A DNA stretch of 64,000 bases from contig NZ_CP039371.1 of assembly GCF_005080685.1 (NCBI RefSeq), positions 2,480,001 through 2,544,000 on the forward strand, given 5' to 3'. The DNA comes from Pseudomonas putida. Lineage in GTDB: Bacteria > Pseudomonadota > Gammaproteobacteria > Pseudomonadales > Pseudomonadaceae. The notes beneath the pieces are model-generated. The model was not told the origin of the DNA, made no database searches, and saw only the letters and a program-made list of their open reading frames with translations. The position numbers and the translations under genes were made by a program. Shown here in pieces: positions 1-9,185 of this stretch. How positions within the stretch are numbered: the first letter of the stretch is position 1; the number at the start of each line of letters is the position of its first letter.

Positions 1-639
1 GTGCGCCAATCGCTGACCGGCGCGCCACTGGATGCGGCGGTTGCTGCCACCCTGGAGCAGACCATCAAGCAGTTGCTCGGCCTGGGCCATGAGATCGAAG
101 AGTTGCAACTGAGCGTCGATCCACGTGAGTTGTTTGGCGCTCACGGCACGGTGATCGGCACCGCGCTGACCAGCCTGGTGCACGAGCGCGAGCAGGCGCT
201 GGGGCGCAGTGCAGGCCCGGCTGATTTCGAGCAGGTCACCCAGGTGGTGCTCGAGCGGGCCCGCGCCACCAACGGCGAGGCAATGTACCGCGCCCGGCAG
301 AGCTTCGAGCGCATCGGTGCGGCCATGGAGCAACCCTTCGCCCGTTTCGATGTGATCCTGTCGCCGGTCACCGCCAACCTCACCCCGGCACTTGGGCAGC
401 TCAGCCTCGACCAGCCCTGGGACAGCTACGCCCAGCGGGCGATGGGCAGCGCCGGCTTCACCGTGTTGGCCAACGTCAGCGGCCAGCCGTCGATCTCGCT
501 GCCGCTGGGCCACAGCGACAATGGCTTGCCAGTGGGCATGCTGTTCACCGCGCGCCTGGGGGGCGAGGACGTGTTGCTGCGCCTGGCCAGCCAACTCGAA
601 CAGGATCGTCCTTGGGCCGGGCGCCGCGCGCTGCTGTAG
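1..639 (+). CDS. Amidase signature family protein, C-terminal part (5' truncated by window)
   Basis: This is the last 212 residues of an amidase-signature (AS) hydrolase, a family that cleaves amide bonds with a Ser-cisSer-Lys triad. Visible are the family's C-terminal traits: a segment near residue 118 of the kind LSPVTANLTPALG, then GQPSISLPLG at about 160 and GLPVGMLFTARLGGEDVLLRLASQLE. The catalytic Lys/Ser core would lie upstream of the window, so the GTG at base 1 is probably an internal codon rather than the start. A 140-bp gap separates it from the flavin dehydrogenase genes on the same strand, so it may share their pathway. The substrate cannot be read from this part. Confidence 0.85.
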   Translation: MRQSLTGAPLDAAVAATLEQTIKQLLGLGHEIEELQLSVDPRELFGAHGTVIGTALTSLVHEREQALGRSAGPADFEQVTQVVLERARATNGEAMYRARQSFERIGAAMEQPFARFDVILSPVTANLTPALGQLSLDQPWDSYAQRAMGSAGFTVLANVSGQPSISLPLGHSDNGLPVGMLFTARLGGEDVLLRLASQLEQDRPWAGRRALL

Positions 640-772
640 GCGCCGGGTCGAGGCGGGCGCCTAGTCCGCTTTGACGATGAGTGCCCGTCGACCAGCGCCG
701 ATCATGGGATGCACGCCGCCAGCCGTACCACCAGGGGGCTGGCGGCTTCTCCCTGACCTTAGCGAGTGGCAC

Positions 773-780
773 AACAACAA
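773..780 (+). promoter_or_regulatory. Hfq/Crc-type CA motif at start of the KstD-like gene
   Basis: AACAACAA directly abuts and overlaps the A of the ATG at 780. It fits the AAnAAnAA consensus bound by Hfq with Crc in Pseudomonas to block translation under carbon catabolite repression. No clear Shine-Dalgarno sequence is visible in front of this ATG, so the site would cover the whole initiation region. Function is inferred from the motif only. Confidence 0.5.
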
Positions 781-2498
781 TGACGGCTCAAGATCAGTCT
801 CAAACCCAGTACGACGTGATTGTGGTCGGCTCGGGCGCCGGTGCGATGACCTCGGCGGTGTTTCTAGCCGACCAGGCCTTCAGCGTGCTGGTCCTGGAAA
901 AGAGCGACAAGTTCGGCGGCACCTCGGCGATTTCCGGGGGCGGCATCTGGATCCCCAACAACCATTATTTCGCCCGCCAGGGCGGCAGGGACAGTGCCGA
1001 ACAGGCGCGACGCTACCTCGATGCCGCGGCAGGCGACCAGGTCGACCCGGACCGCCTGCAGGCCTACCTGGACAACGCGCCCAAGATGATCGAGGCGCTC
1101 ACCCGCTGCAGCCGTGTGCGCTACGCCGTGGCGGCGAAGTATCCGGATTACTACCCGCACTTGCCGGGCGCCTTGCCCGGCGGACGCACGCTTGACCCTG
1201 AGCTGTTCGACAGCAGCCTGCTCGGCGACGAGCTGGCCAACCTGCGCAAACCATCGCCCTCGACCCTGCTCATGGGCCGCATCGCCTGGACCGCACGCGA
1301 TGCGCACAAGGCCATGGCCCGTAGCTTCGGCTGGCGCCTGCTGATCCTGCGGTTGATGCTGCGCTACAAGCTCGATTTCAAGTGGCGCCGCAAGAGCCGC
1401 TTCGACCGCCGCGCCGCCCTGGGCAGTTCGCTGGTGTGTTCACTGCGTCGCTCGTTGATGGATCGCAACGTGCCGCTGTGGCTGAACAGTGATTTTCGCG
1501 AACTGATCGTGCAAGAGGGTCGGGTCCGTGGTGTGCGCATCCATCGCGAGGGCCGCGACATCGACCTGCAAGCCCGCCATGGCGTCATCCTGGCCAGCGG
1601 TGGGTTCGAGCAGAACCAGGCCCTGCGTGAGCAGTACCTGCCCAAGCCAACCCGCATGGCCTGGAGTGCCACGCCACCTGGCAACAACACCGGCGCCGCG
1701 TTGCAGGCGGGCCTTGCCCAGGGCGCGGCTACCGCATTGATGGACTGGGCCTGGTGGGCCCCGACCATCGCCGTGCCGGGCGAGGACAAACCCCGTGGCA
1801 TCTTCGCCGAGCGCGCCTTCCCCGGTGCGATCGTGGTCAACGCCCAGGGCCGGCGCTTCGTCAACGAAGCCGCGCCGTACCTGGAATTCGTCGACGCCAT
1901 GCACCGTGACAATGCGCGCACTGGCGGCTCGGTGCCGGCCTGGGTGATCTTCGACGGGCATTTCCGTTTCAACTACGCCATGGGCCCGCTGATGCCGGCC
2001 CAGGTCATGCCCGATAGCCGCCTGCGCAAGGAGTGGCGCGACACCCTGTACTGGAAGGCCGATACCCTCGAAGCACTGGCCGGCAAGATCGGCGTCGATG
2101 CCCAGGGCCTGGCCAGTACCGTGGCCCAGGTCAACGACTATGCACGTACCGGCGTCGACCTGGATTTCGGCCGTGGCGGCAATGTCTTCGACCGCTACTA
2201 CGGCGACTGCAACATCAAGCCCAACCCGTGCCTGGCGCCGCTGCGCAAGGGACCCTACTACGCCATGCGCCTGGACGCCGGCGACATCGGCACCAAGGGC
2301 GGCCTGCTGACCAATGCCCAGGCCCAGGTGTTGCGTGAGGACGGCACGACCATCGCCGGCCTGTACGCCATCGGCAACTGTTCGGCTTCGGTGATGGGCA
2401 CCAGCTACCCCGGCGCCGGTGGAACCCTGGGCCCGGCCATGACGTTCGGCTACGTGGCAGCCAACCACCTCGCAGCGCAGCGCCAGGAGGTCGTATGA
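780..2498 (+). CDS. 3-ketosteroid-delta1-dehydrogenase-like FAD-dependent oxidoreductase
   Basis: A 572-residue flavoprotein of the fumarate reductase/KstD family. The FAD-binding G-x-G-x-x-G motif (GSGAGA) is at residues 17-22, followed by an E-K-S segment and the GGTSAISGGGIW loop. The C-terminus carries MGTSYPGAGGTLGPAMTFGY. In KstD enzymes the equivalent Y-P-G-x-G supplies the catalytic Tyr (here Y543) and the oxyanion Gly (G547). A DYYPHLPGALPGGR segment matches the KstD region with the second catalytic Tyr. The predicted role is 1,2-dehydrogenation of a 3-oxosteroid or similar cyclic ketone. A longer frame begins with GTG at 681, but the FAD motif sits normally from the ATG at 780. The stop overlaps the next gene as ATGA, so the genes are translationally coupled. 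Substrate remains inferred. Confidence 0.75.
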   Translation: MTAQDQSQTQYDVIVVGSGAGAMTSAVFLADQAFSVLVLEKSDKFGGTSAISGGGIWIPNNHYFARQGGRDSAEQARRYLDAAAGDQVDPDRLQAYLDNAPKMIEALTRCSRVRYAVAAKYPDYYPHLPGALPGGRTLDPELFDSSLLGDELANLRKPSPSTLLMGRIAWTARDAHKAMARSFGWRLLILRLMLRYKLDFKWRRKSRFDRRAALGSSLVCSLRRSLMDRNVPLWLNSDFRELIVQEGRVRGVRIHREGRDIDLQARHGVILASGGFEQNQALREQYLPKPTRMAWSATPPGNNTGAALQAGLAQGAATALMDWAWWAPTIAVPGEDKPRGIFAERAFPGAIVVNAQGRRFVNEAAPYLEFVDAMHRDNARTGGSVPAWVIFDGHFRFNYAMGPLMPAQVMPDSRLRKEWRDTLYWKADTLEALAGKIGVDAQGLASTVAQVNDYARTGVDLDFGRGGNVFDRYYGDCNIKPNPCLAPLRKGPYYAMRLDAGDIGTKGGLLTNAQAQVLREDGTTIAGLYAIGNCSASVMGTSYPGAGGTLGPAMTFGYVAANHLAAQRQEVV

Positions 2499-4171
2499 GC
2501 ACCTCCGTCACGCCGATTCTCGACCCTTTGCAGGTCGATGACGCGGCTGCGCTGCAGTGGTCCGCACAGTGCGATGTGCTGGTCATCGGCTGGGGCGCCG
2601 CCGGTGCTTGCGCGGCGCTGCAAGCACGTGCCGAAGGCGCCGATGTGTTGATCGCCGACCGCTTCAACGGCGGTGGTGCCAGCGCCCGCAGCGGCGGGGT
2701 GGTGTATGCCGGTGGGGGTACCCGTCAGCAGCAGGCGGCGGGGTTCGCGGACACGCCCGAGGCGATGTTCGACTACCTTCGGCACGAGACCCAGGGCGTG
2801 GTCGGCGAGGACACGCTGCGGCGATTCTGCACTGACAGCGTCGCCAACCTGCAGTGGCTGGAAAGCCACGGCGCGCCTTTTGCCCATCAGATGCCGCCGG
2901 GCGGCAAGACCTCGTACCCGCCCGATGGTGCCTTTCTCTATTACTCAGGCAACGAACTGGTGCCGGCCTATGCCGGTGACCAGGCGCCGGCACCACGCGG
3001 CCACCGTACGGTTGGCAAGGGCCAGTGTGGCGCTGTGTTGTACAGCCATCTGCAGGCGGCCTGCCTGCGCGCCGGGGTGCGTCCCTTGCCGCAGTCGGCG
3101 GCCAGGCGCCTGGTGCTCGACCGCGATGGGCGGGTGATCGGCGCCGAGTTGTGGCGTCTGGCACCGGGTAGCAAGGTGGCACGCGAGCATGCACGCTTGG
3201 CGGCGCGTGCCGAGCGGTTGCAGAATTTCATGCCGGGTTACTGCGACCGCCTGCGTCGTCGGTTGAGCGTGCTTGAGCACGAGCACGCCAGGCCCTGGTT
3301 GGTGCGCGCCACGAAAGGCGTGGTGCTGAGTACCGGCGGCTTCATCTTCAACCGCGAGTTGATCAAGGCTCATGCGCCGGCCTTTCGCCGCAACTTCAAG
3401 GTCGGAACCACCGGTTGCGACGGCAGCGGCCTGCGCCTGGGGCTCAGTGTCGGTGCTGCCAGCGACCGCCTGCAGCGGGTATCGGCCTGGCGCTTCATCA
3501 ACCCGCCCTACAGTTGGCACAAGGGCATCGTGGTCAACCGCGCCGGCGAGCGCTTCTGCAACGAAGAGGTGTATGGCGCCACCCTTGGCCAGCCGTTGAT
3601 GGAAGAGCAGGGCGGTCAGGCCTGGCTGGTGCTCGACGCACCGCTGCGCAAGCGCGCCCTGCGCGAGGCGTTGTTCGGGGGTTACTGGTGGTTCCAGGCG
3701 TTGCCTGCGTTGGTGCTGATGCTGCTGGGCGCACGCAAGGGCAAGCACCTGCAGCAGTTGGCACGGGCCACCGGCATGCAGGAGCAGACCCTGCGCCAGG
3801 CGCTGTCGACCAACAATGCCGCAGCCAGAGGCCTGGCGCCTGATCCGTTGGGCAAGTCACCAGGCGGTCGCCAGGTGCTCGAGCAGGGGCCGTTCTACGC
3901 CTGCGACATTTCCGTGGGCAACCCGATTTTCCCGCTGGGGGCGTTGACCCTTGGAGGCCTGCGCGTGGATGAACGCACGGGTGCGGTGCTCGATCAGGCA
4001 GGCCAGGCCATCGCCGGGCTGTTCGCTGCCGGGCGCACGGCGCTGGGTATTCCTTCTCATCTTTACATCAGTGGCCTGTCGCTGGCCGACTGCGTGTTCT
4101 CCGGCCGTCGCGCCGGGGCCGCCGTGGTGCTCGGCGCACGTCTGAACTCGGATTGCGAGGTGGCGTCATGA
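2495..4171 (+). CDS. FAD-binding dehydrogenase, KstD family (delta4-5alpha-KstD/TesI-like)
   Basis: A 558-residue flavoprotein. The dinucleotide motif GWGAAG is at residues 32-37, followed by a GGGASARSGGVVYAGGG loop that packs on FAD. A C-terminal SGLSLADCVFSGRRAG block resembles the group that includes 3-oxo-5alpha-steroid 4-dehydrogenases (TesI type). Together with the upstream KstD-like enzyme this resembles the tesH/tesI pair of testosterone-degrading bacteria, where one enzyme introduces the delta1 and the other the delta4 double bond. It starts inside the previous stop (ATGA) behind a strong AGGAGG at 2485-2490 and ends in an ATGA overlap with the SDR gene. An alternative is a general fumarate reductase-like dehydrogenase of an unrelated alicyclic substrate. 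Confidence 0.65.
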   Translation: MSTSVTPILDPLQVDDAAALQWSAQCDVLVIGWGAAGACAALQARAEGADVLIADRFNGGGASARSGGVVYAGGGTRQQQAAGFADTPEAMFDYLRHETQGVVGEDTLRRFCTDSVANLQWLESHGAPFAHQMPPGGKTSYPPDGAFLYYSGNELVPAYAGDQAPAPRGHRTVGKGQCGAVLYSHLQAACLRAGVRPLPQSAARRLVLDRDGRVIGAELWRLAPGSKVAREHARLAARAERLQNFMPGYCDRLRRRLSVLEHEHARPWLVRATKGVVLSTGGFIFNRELIKAHAPAFRRNFKVGTTGCDGSGLRLGLSVGAASDRLQRVSAWRFINPPYSWHKGIVVNRAGERFCNEEVYGATLGQPLMEEQGGQAWLVLDAPLRKRALREALFGGYWWFQALPALVLMLLGARKGKHLQQLARATGMQEQTLRQALSTNNAAARGLAPDPLGKSPGGRQVLEQGPFYACDISVGNPIFPLGALTLGGLRVDERTGAVLDQAGQAIAGLFAAGRTALGIPSHLYISGLSLADCVFSGRRAGAAVVLGARLNSDCEVAS

Positions 4172-4935
4172 ACGAACGTAACGGGCGGGTGCAAGATAAG
4201 GTCGCGCTGGTCACGGGGGGCGCCAGGGGCATCGGTGCGGCGAGCGCACGGTTGCTGGTGGAGCAGGGCGCCCAGGTCTTGATCAGCGATATCGATGAGC
4301 AGGCTGGGGCGGCGCTGGCCGAAGCGCTCGGCCCGGCGGCCAGCTTCATTCAGCATGACGCCAGCGACGAATCGCAGTGGCAGCGGGTGATGATTATGGT
4401 CGCCGAGCGCCATGGTCGGCTGGATATCCTGCTCAACAATGCCGGCATGCTGCAGCCCGGCAACATCGAGGAGACATCGCTGGGCGATTGGGAACGGCTC
4501 ATGCGGGTCAATGCGGCCAGCGTGTTCCTCGGCTGCCGAGCAGGCATCGCGCTGATGAAACAGCACGGTGGCTCGATCATCAACCTGTCGTCGGTGGCGG
4601 CCCTTGCCGGGCGCGACGATTACCTGGCCTACAGTGCCTCGAAGGGCGCGGTGGCAGCGCTGACCCGCTCGGTGGCGGCGTTCTGCCGGCGACGACGTTA
4701 CCGCATACGTTGCAACTCGCTGCATCCAGATGGGGTGCTGACCGACATGACGCGCGGGGGCTTTCCCGAGGGGGTCGATCCTGCGCGCTTGACCATCGAT
4801 AGCGATCCGATGAACCGCATGTGCCTGCCGGAGGATGTGGCGGCCAGCGTGTTGTACCTGGCCAGTGACGAGGCACGGGCGGTGAACGGGGTGGAGTTGC
4901 GGATCGACAGCGGGCAGTTGGTGATGTCGATCTGA
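4168..4935 (+). CDS. Short-chain dehydrogenase/reductase (hydroxysteroid dehydrogenase-like)
   Basis: A 255-residue classical SDR. It has the cofactor motif TGGARGIG at residues 16-23, with D41 at the end of beta-strand 2 favouring NAD(H). NNAG is at 90-93 and the catalytic set S142, Y155, K159 is intact. It probably oxidises or reduces an alcohol/ketone on the substrate of the two flavin dehydrogenases, with which it is translationally coupled (ATGA overlap at 4168-4171). A TTG 15 bases upstream is a possible but less likely start. 3-alpha/7-alpha/17-beta-hydroxysteroid dehydrogenases and cyclohexanol dehydrogenases share this architecture, so the exact substrate is open. Confidence 0.8.
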   Translation: MNERNGRVQDKVALVTGGARGIGAASARLLVEQGAQVLISDIDEQAGAALAEALGPAASFIQHDASDESQWQRVMIMVAERHGRLDILLNNAGMLQPGNIEETSLGDWERLMRVNAASVFLGCRAGIALMKQHGGSIINLSSVAALAGRDDYLAYSASKGAVAALTRSVAAFCRRRRYRIRCNSLHPDGVLTDMTRGGFPEGVDPARLTIDSDPMNRMCLPEDVAASVLYLASDEARAVNGVELRIDSGQLVMSI

Positions 4936-4967
4936 AGGGGCACGGGCTGCGCCCATGATCGCCGGCA

Positions 4968-4994
4968 AGCCGGCCCTCATGACGAGGGCCGGCT
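4968..4994. terminator. Hairpin between converging SDR and etfA genes
   Basis: AGCCGGCCCTC and GAGGGCCGGCT form a perfect 11-bp stem with a 5-nt loop, 33 bp after the SDR stop and 24 bp before the etfA stop. It is well placed as a bidirectional terminator, although neither side has a long T run. Confidence 0.6.
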
Positions 4995-5017
4995 GGTTTA
5001 CATCCGCAACACATCCA

Positions 5018-5947
5018 TCAAACCAACGCTTCCAGCTCCGGAACGGCTTCGAACAGATCGCCCACCAGCCCGTAGTCGGCGACCTGGAAGATCGGCGCCT
5101 CTTCGTCCTTGTTGATCGCAACGATCACTTTCGAGTCCTTCATGCCCGCCAGGTGCTGGATCGCGCCGGAGATACCGACGGCGATGTACAGCTGCGGGGC
5201 GACGATCTTGCCGGTCTGGCCGACCTGCATGTCGTTGGGCACGAAGCCTGCGTCGACTGCGGCGCGCGAGGCGCCGACGGCAGCGCCGAGCTTGTCGGCC
5301 AGGCTGTACAGGTGGCTGAAGTTGTCGCCGTTGCCCATGCCGCGGCCGCCGGAGACGACGATCTTGGCAGCGGTCAGCTCTGGGCGGTCCGACTTGGCCA
5401 GCTCTTCGCCGACGAAGGCCGAGATACCGGCGTCGTGAGCAGCGCCGACCGCTTCGACGGCAGCCGAGCCACCTTCGGCGGCCACGGCGTCGAAGCCGGT
5501 GGTGCGCACGGTGATGACCTTGACCGCAGCGCTCGATTGCACGGTGGCGATGGCGTTACCGGCATAGATCGGGCGCTTGAAGGTGTCGGCGGACTCGACC
5601 GAGATGATCTCGGAGATCTGGTCCACGTCCAGCAGCGCGGCAACGCGTGGCAGGATGTTCTTGCCATTGGTGGTGGCCGGGGCCAGCACGTGGCTGTAGC
5701 CCTTAGCCAGCTCGACGATCAGCGGCGCGACGTTTTCTGGCAGCACATGGGCGTAAGCCGCGTTATCGGCGACCAGCACCTTGGCCACGCCAGCGATCTT
5801 GGCAGCGGATTCGGCGACGCCGCCCACATTCTGGCCAGCGACCAGGACATGGATATCACCACCAATCTTGGCGGCAGCGGCGACGGTGTTCAGGGTGGCC
5901 GGGGCTACGGCACCGTTTTCGTATTCAGCGACAACCAGGATAGTCAT
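5018..5947 (-). CDS. etfA: Electron transfer flavoprotein subunit alpha
   Basis: A 309-residue ETF alpha subunit (FixB family). It carries the FAD in its C-terminal domain and shuttles electrons from acyl-CoA or N-methyl dehydrogenases to ETF-quinone oxidoreductase. The C-terminal signature [14 protein letters not shown]...[15 protein letters not shown] is complete, as is the terminal [10 protein letters not shown] segment followed by ADYGLVGDL. It directly abuts etfB (stop at 5948, start at 5947), so the two are one transcript with etfB first. No ETF-QO gene is present here. The pair lies next to a demethylase cluster rather than a fatty-acid locus, so this may be the general ETF or a dedicated copy. 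Confidence 0.95.
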   Translation of the reverse strand: MTILVVAEYENGAVAPATLNTVAAAAKIGGDIHVLVAGQNVGGVAESAAKIAGVAKVLVADNAAYAHVLPENVAPLIVELAKGYSHVLAPATTNGKNILPRVAALLDVDQISEIISVESADTFKRPIYAGNAIATVQSSAAVKVITVRTTGFDAVAAEGGSAAVEAVGAAHDAGISAFVGEELAKSDRPELTAAKIVVSGGRGMGNGDNFSHLYSLADKLGAAVGASRAAVDAGFVPNDMQVGQTGKIVAPQLYIAVGISGAIQHLAGMKDSKVIVAINKDEEAPIFQVADYGLVGDLFEAVPELEALV

Positions 5948-6697
5948 TTAGATTACCTTCGCTTCGTTCTTCAGCTTCTCGACCAGTTCGGCCACCGACT
6001 TGACCTTGATGCCTGCGCTGCGAGCAGCCGGGGCTTCGACTTTCACGGTCTTGTTGGTGGAGGTCAACGATACGCCCAGCGCGTCCGGAGTTACGGTCTC
6101 CAGCGGCTTCTTCTTGGCCTTCATGATGTTCGGCAGCGACGCGTAGCGTGGCTCGTTCAGGCGCAGGTCGGTGGTGACGATGGCTGGCAGGTTCAGCGAA
6201 ACGGTCTGCAGGCCGCCATCGATTTCACGGGTGACGTTGAGCTTGTCGCCAGCGACCTCGACCTTGGAGGCGAAGGTGCCCTGGGCGTAGCCGGTCAGCG
6301 CGGCCAGCATCTGGCCGGTCTGGTTGTTGTCACTGTCGATGGCCTGCTTGCCGAGGATCACCAGCTGCGGCTGCTCTTTGTCGACGACGGCCTTGAGCGC
6401 CTTGGCCACGGCCAGGGAGTTCAGCTCGTCAGCGGCTTCGACCAGGACGGCACGGTCGGCACCCAGGGCCAGGGCGGTGCGCAACTGCTCTTGGACAGCA
6501 ACTGGACCGACGCAGACCACCACGACCTCGCTGGCGATACCTTGCTCCTTCAGGCGCACGGCTTGTTCCACGGCGATTTCGCAGAAGGGATTCATGGACA
6601 TCTTGACGTTGGCAAGGTCGACGCCGGAGTTATCCGCCTTGACCCTAACCTTGACGTTGTAATCGACCACTCGCTTGACGCTTACCAGTACCCTCAT
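5948..6697 (-). CDS. etfB: Electron transfer flavoprotein subunit beta
   Basis: A 249-residue ETF beta subunit (FixA family), partner of the adjacent alpha subunit, with the AMP-binding domain. It begins [20 protein letters not shown] and contains the family's conserved [16 protein letters not shown] helix at about residues 37-52 and the DSDNNQTGQ loop near 122-130. It is first in the etfBA transcript. The 147-bp region before it (6698-6844) holds its promoter and the 3' region of the converging-strand MFS gene. A weak hairpin (AGGGCG at 6799-6804 with CGCCCT at 6813-6818) could end MFS transcription. Confidence 0.95.
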   Translation of the reverse strand: MRVLVSVKRVVDYNVKVRVKADNSGVDLANVKMSMNPFCEIAVEQAVRLKEQGIASEVVVVCVGPVAVQEQLRTALALGADRAVLVEAADELNSLAVAKALKAVVDKEQPQLVILGKQAIDSDNNQTGQMLAALTGYAQGTFASKVEVAGDKLNVTREIDGGLQTVSLNLPAIVTTDLRLNEPRYASLPNIMKAKKKPLETVTPDALGVSLTSTNKTVKVEAPAARSAGIKVKSVAELVEKLKNEAKVI

Positions 6698-6844
6698 AGG
6701 TTCTCCAGTCGTTGAAATTACCGGTGTTAGGGTTGCCTGGTAGCGACGTTAACGCAGTGGGTGAGGGCGGGGATCGTCCGTTTCAACTAGCGCGGCGAAG
6801 GGCGCCTTGCGACGCCCTCATGGTTCAACCGCCGAGGGCAGATT

Positions 6845-8050
6845 TCACGCCACGGCAGCGGGCATTACCCCTCCGCATTCGCGTCGCAGGCTCGCCAGCG
6901 GCACCGCCACCAGCATCAGCGTCAATATCACCGTCACGCCAATGCCCCAGGCTGCGAGGGTGAAACCGCCCAGCGAGATCAGCCCACCGGAGATCGCCGG
7001 CCCCGCGGCCAGACCCAGGCTCAGGAAGCTGCCTGCGGCCGCTACCACCCGCCCTTCGCGGTCCAGCGCTGCAGCCAGGCCCGTCAGGTAGCTCAAGGCA
7101 TAGAAGTAGGTCACGCAGATGGTCATCACGCCAGCGGTGTACAGGGTCTTGGAATGCTCGCCCAGCACGTAGCTGAGGCTGGTCGCGCCGGTCAGCAGGA
7201 TCGCCAGGATCACCGGCGTGCTCATGCCGAAGCGCTTGCCGACCATGGCGGCGATCAGCGGGCCGATCAGCCCGACCACCGACTGGAACGACAGCAGCAC
7301 ACCCAATTCATCGCCGCTGTAGCCGACCATGGTGCCGATACGCTCGACGAACGCCCAGCCCATGGTGTCACGGGCCTGGAAGACGAACATCGCAAGCATC
7401 ATGCAGATGGCTGGCAAGCTCAGCAGGACATTGCCCGCGCCCCTTTGCCCGCTGCTGGGAACTGCAGCCGCAGAGGCGACCACGCCATGTTGCGCCATCG
7501 CCGCAATGGCCAGCAGCATCACTGCCATGGTCGCGGCCATCGCGTAGTACAGACCCGGCAGGCCATACAACGCCATGACCTTGGCATAGCCAAGCATCAC
7601 CACGATCATCAGCACCACCGACAGCACGTTCATGTGCCCGGCAACGCGGTCGGGGTGTTTCGCGCTGGCCACTGCGGCATTGCCACAGGCCAGCGCGAGG
7701 CCTGCGCCGATGCCCGCTACGCAGCGTACCGCGGCCAGGCCGTAGAGGCTGTCGATGCTGGCGCTGACCAGGTTGGCCGCGATCGCCAGCAGGGTGCCGA
7801 CGATGGCCAGGGTGCGCCGAGGTGCGCGACCCATGAACGGTGCGACCAGCAGCGACGCGAGCATGGTGAAACCGAACTCCGCCGACATCAGCAGCCCGGC
7901 CTGGGCTTCGTTCAACTGCAGGTCGTGGATGATGGCGCTGATCAGGAACGGCAAGGCCCACAGGCCGAGCAAGCCGACGCCGTAGGCCGACCCTGCCGCG
8001 GAAAAGACCAGGCTCCAGCTTTCGGGCAAGCAACTCTTTATTGTTTTCAT
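6845..8050 (-). CDS. MFS transporter of the N-demethylase cluster
   Basis: A 401-residue major facilitator with about 12 hydrophobic segments. It starts at MKTIKSCLPESWSLVF and includes an early GLLGLWALPFLISAI helix and the ATLAIVGTLL-type loop after helix 2. A longer frame starting at 8110 adds 20 non-hydrophobic residues; the ATG at 8050 is preferred because it leads directly into the first membrane helix. It is co-oriented with, and 72 bp downstream of, the heme-dependent demethylase gene, so import of the N-methyl substrate or export of a product is plausible. The substrate class cannot be assigned from sequence. Confidence 0.75.
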   Translation of the reverse strand: MKTIKSCLPESWSLVFSAAGSAYGVGLLGLWALPFLISAIIHDLQLNEAQAGLLMSAEFGFTMLASLLVAPFMGRAPRRTLAIVGTLLAIAANLVSASIDSLYGLAAVRCVAGIGAGLALACGNAAVASAKHPDRVAGHMNVLSVVLMIVVMLGYAKVMALYGLPGLYYAMAATMAVMLLAIAAMAQHGVVASAAAVPSSGQRGAGNVLLSLPAICMMLAMFVFQARDTMGWAFVERIGTMVGYSGDELGVLLSFQSVVGLIGPLIAAMVGKRFGMSTPVILAILLTGATSLSYVLGEHSKTLYTAGVMTICVTYFYALSYLTGLAAALDREGRVVAAAGSFLSLGLAAGPAISGGLISLGGFTLAAWGIGVTVILTLMLVAVPLASLRRECGGVMPAAVA

Positions 8051-8122
8051 TGAATGATCCCGGGATGGCAAGCACATCGTTGGGTAGGCGTGCGCCGGCC
8101 ATCGGCGCACGCAAGGCGGGTA

Positions 8123-9169
8123 TTACTGTTGGCTTTCGTCGACCGGGGTGCCGTCGTCGTACTGCGACAGCCAGGTGACCATGGCATCGCGGTAGCGGGT
8201 GAAGCCCTTGTAGTCCACCAGCTCCTGGTCCAGATCACGGATGACCCGGTGCATGCGTTTGGCCCACTGCGGCGCGAATTCCGCCAGTTGCTTGAGGCTG
8301 ACCAGGTAGGTACGCACCGGGAACAGTACGGCATTGCTGCGGGGCAGGCGGTGCAGAGGCTGCAGCTCGATGCGCAGGTTGACCAGCTCGCCGGCGTTTT
8401 GCGCCGTCACGATCGTGCGCTCCGGTGCCCAGTCCGGCAGGGTCTCGGCCGAGGTCTCAAGGCGCGGATTGACGGTGATCGACCAGTTGGTGCGGCGTAC
8501 CGGGTGGCCAGGGCGCAAGCGCAGGAGGAACTTCAGCGCGCGTTGCAGGATACCCATTTCATGCAGCTTGGGCACCGGGCCGTGGAACTCCATGAAGCTC
8601 ATGCCAAGGTTGAAGCGCAACGAATAGTCGGCACGCTGGGTGGCCATGCCGGCGCCCATCACCAGTGTCTCGTCGCGCTCTTCGAGCAGGATGAACTCGC
8701 CTTGGGCCTGGCGGGTGATGTACTCCATCGGGTCCATCGGCAGGGTTGTGGCATCACCGAAGGTAAAGGTGTCGTCGATTTGCAGCGGGCGGTTGATCCA
8801 ATGCCACTGGCTGCCCTTCTTCTCCAGCGTGAAGTGCTCGGGGTAGTCGCGCGAATACGACTCCATCAGCAGCTCCAGCAGGTCCCACTGAGCCTCCATC
8901 ATGTGCGGCAGGGCGGCGCAATGCACGCCAGGCTGGCTGTCGAGGGTGTGGGCGCGGTGGTGGCATTCGGAGATGTAGTGTTCATCGATGTCGAACTGCC
9001 CGCGCAGCGCACCGCTGCCGAACGGTACGTGCGGCTCGACGTTCATCGAGTACATGTACTGGTCTTCGGGGTAGGGGAAGGGCAGGCGCAGGACGGCCTC
9101 GCGGCTGTTGCTGTAGGTGTGTCCCTGGCCTTGGTCGGCGTAGGTCTCGATCGGCTTGAATACGGTCAT
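8123..9169 (-). CDS. Heme-dependent oxidative N-demethylase family protein (DUF3445; dimethylamine monooxygenase-type)
   Basis: A 348-residue DUF3445 protein. Characterised relatives bind heme and oxidatively remove an N-methyl group from secondary or tertiary amines such as dimethylamine, releasing formaldehyde. The N-terminus (LPFPYPEDQYMYSMNVEP) and the central NWSITVNPRLETS block fit the family. So does the segment near residue 280 that begins with LHRLPRSNAVLFPVRTYLV. It follows the Fe-S flavoreductase gene by 16 bp in the same transcript, and that enzyme probably supplies its electrons. The start codon at 9169 is preceded by AAGGAAAACAACAAG, combining an SD with a CA motif. I saw no gamma-glutamylmethylamide synthase or formaldehyde dehydrogenase genes in the window, so the substrate could be another N-methyl amine. 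Confidence 0.75.
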   Translation of the reverse strand: MTVFKPIETYADQGQGHTYSNSREAVLRLPFPYPEDQYMYSMNVEPHVPFGSGALRGQFDIDEHYISECHHRAHTLDSQPGVHCAALPHMMEAQWDLLELLMESYSRDYPEHFTLEKKGSQWHWINRPLQIDDTFTFGDATTLPMDPMEYITRQAQGEFILLEERDETLVMGAGMATQRADYSLRFNLGMSFMEFHGPVPKLHEMGILQRALKFLLRLRPGHPVRRTNWSITVNPRLETSAETLPDWAPERTIVTAQNAGELVNLRIELQPLHRLPRSNAVLFPVRTYLVSLKQLAEFAPQWAKRMHRVIRDLDQELVDYKGFTRYRDAMVTWLSQYDDGTPVDESQQ

Positions 9170-9170
9170 C

Positions 9171-9178
9171 TTGTTGTT
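9171..9178 (-). promoter_or_regulatory. Hfq/Crc-type CA motif before the N-demethylase gene
   Basis: On the minus strand AACAACAA lies between the SD (AAGGA) and the ATG at 9169. It matches AAnAAnAA and is in the position where Hfq/Crc binding would block ribosome access. Inferred from motif and position. Confidence 0.5.
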
Positions 9179-9185
9179 TTCCTTA

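Noticed and set aside
4955..6715. 586-codon open frame on the plus strand opposite etfA/etfB
   Set aside because: It is antisense to two unmistakable ETF subunit genes and has a composition (Asp/Gly/His/Gln repeats) typical of antisense frames in GC-rich genes.
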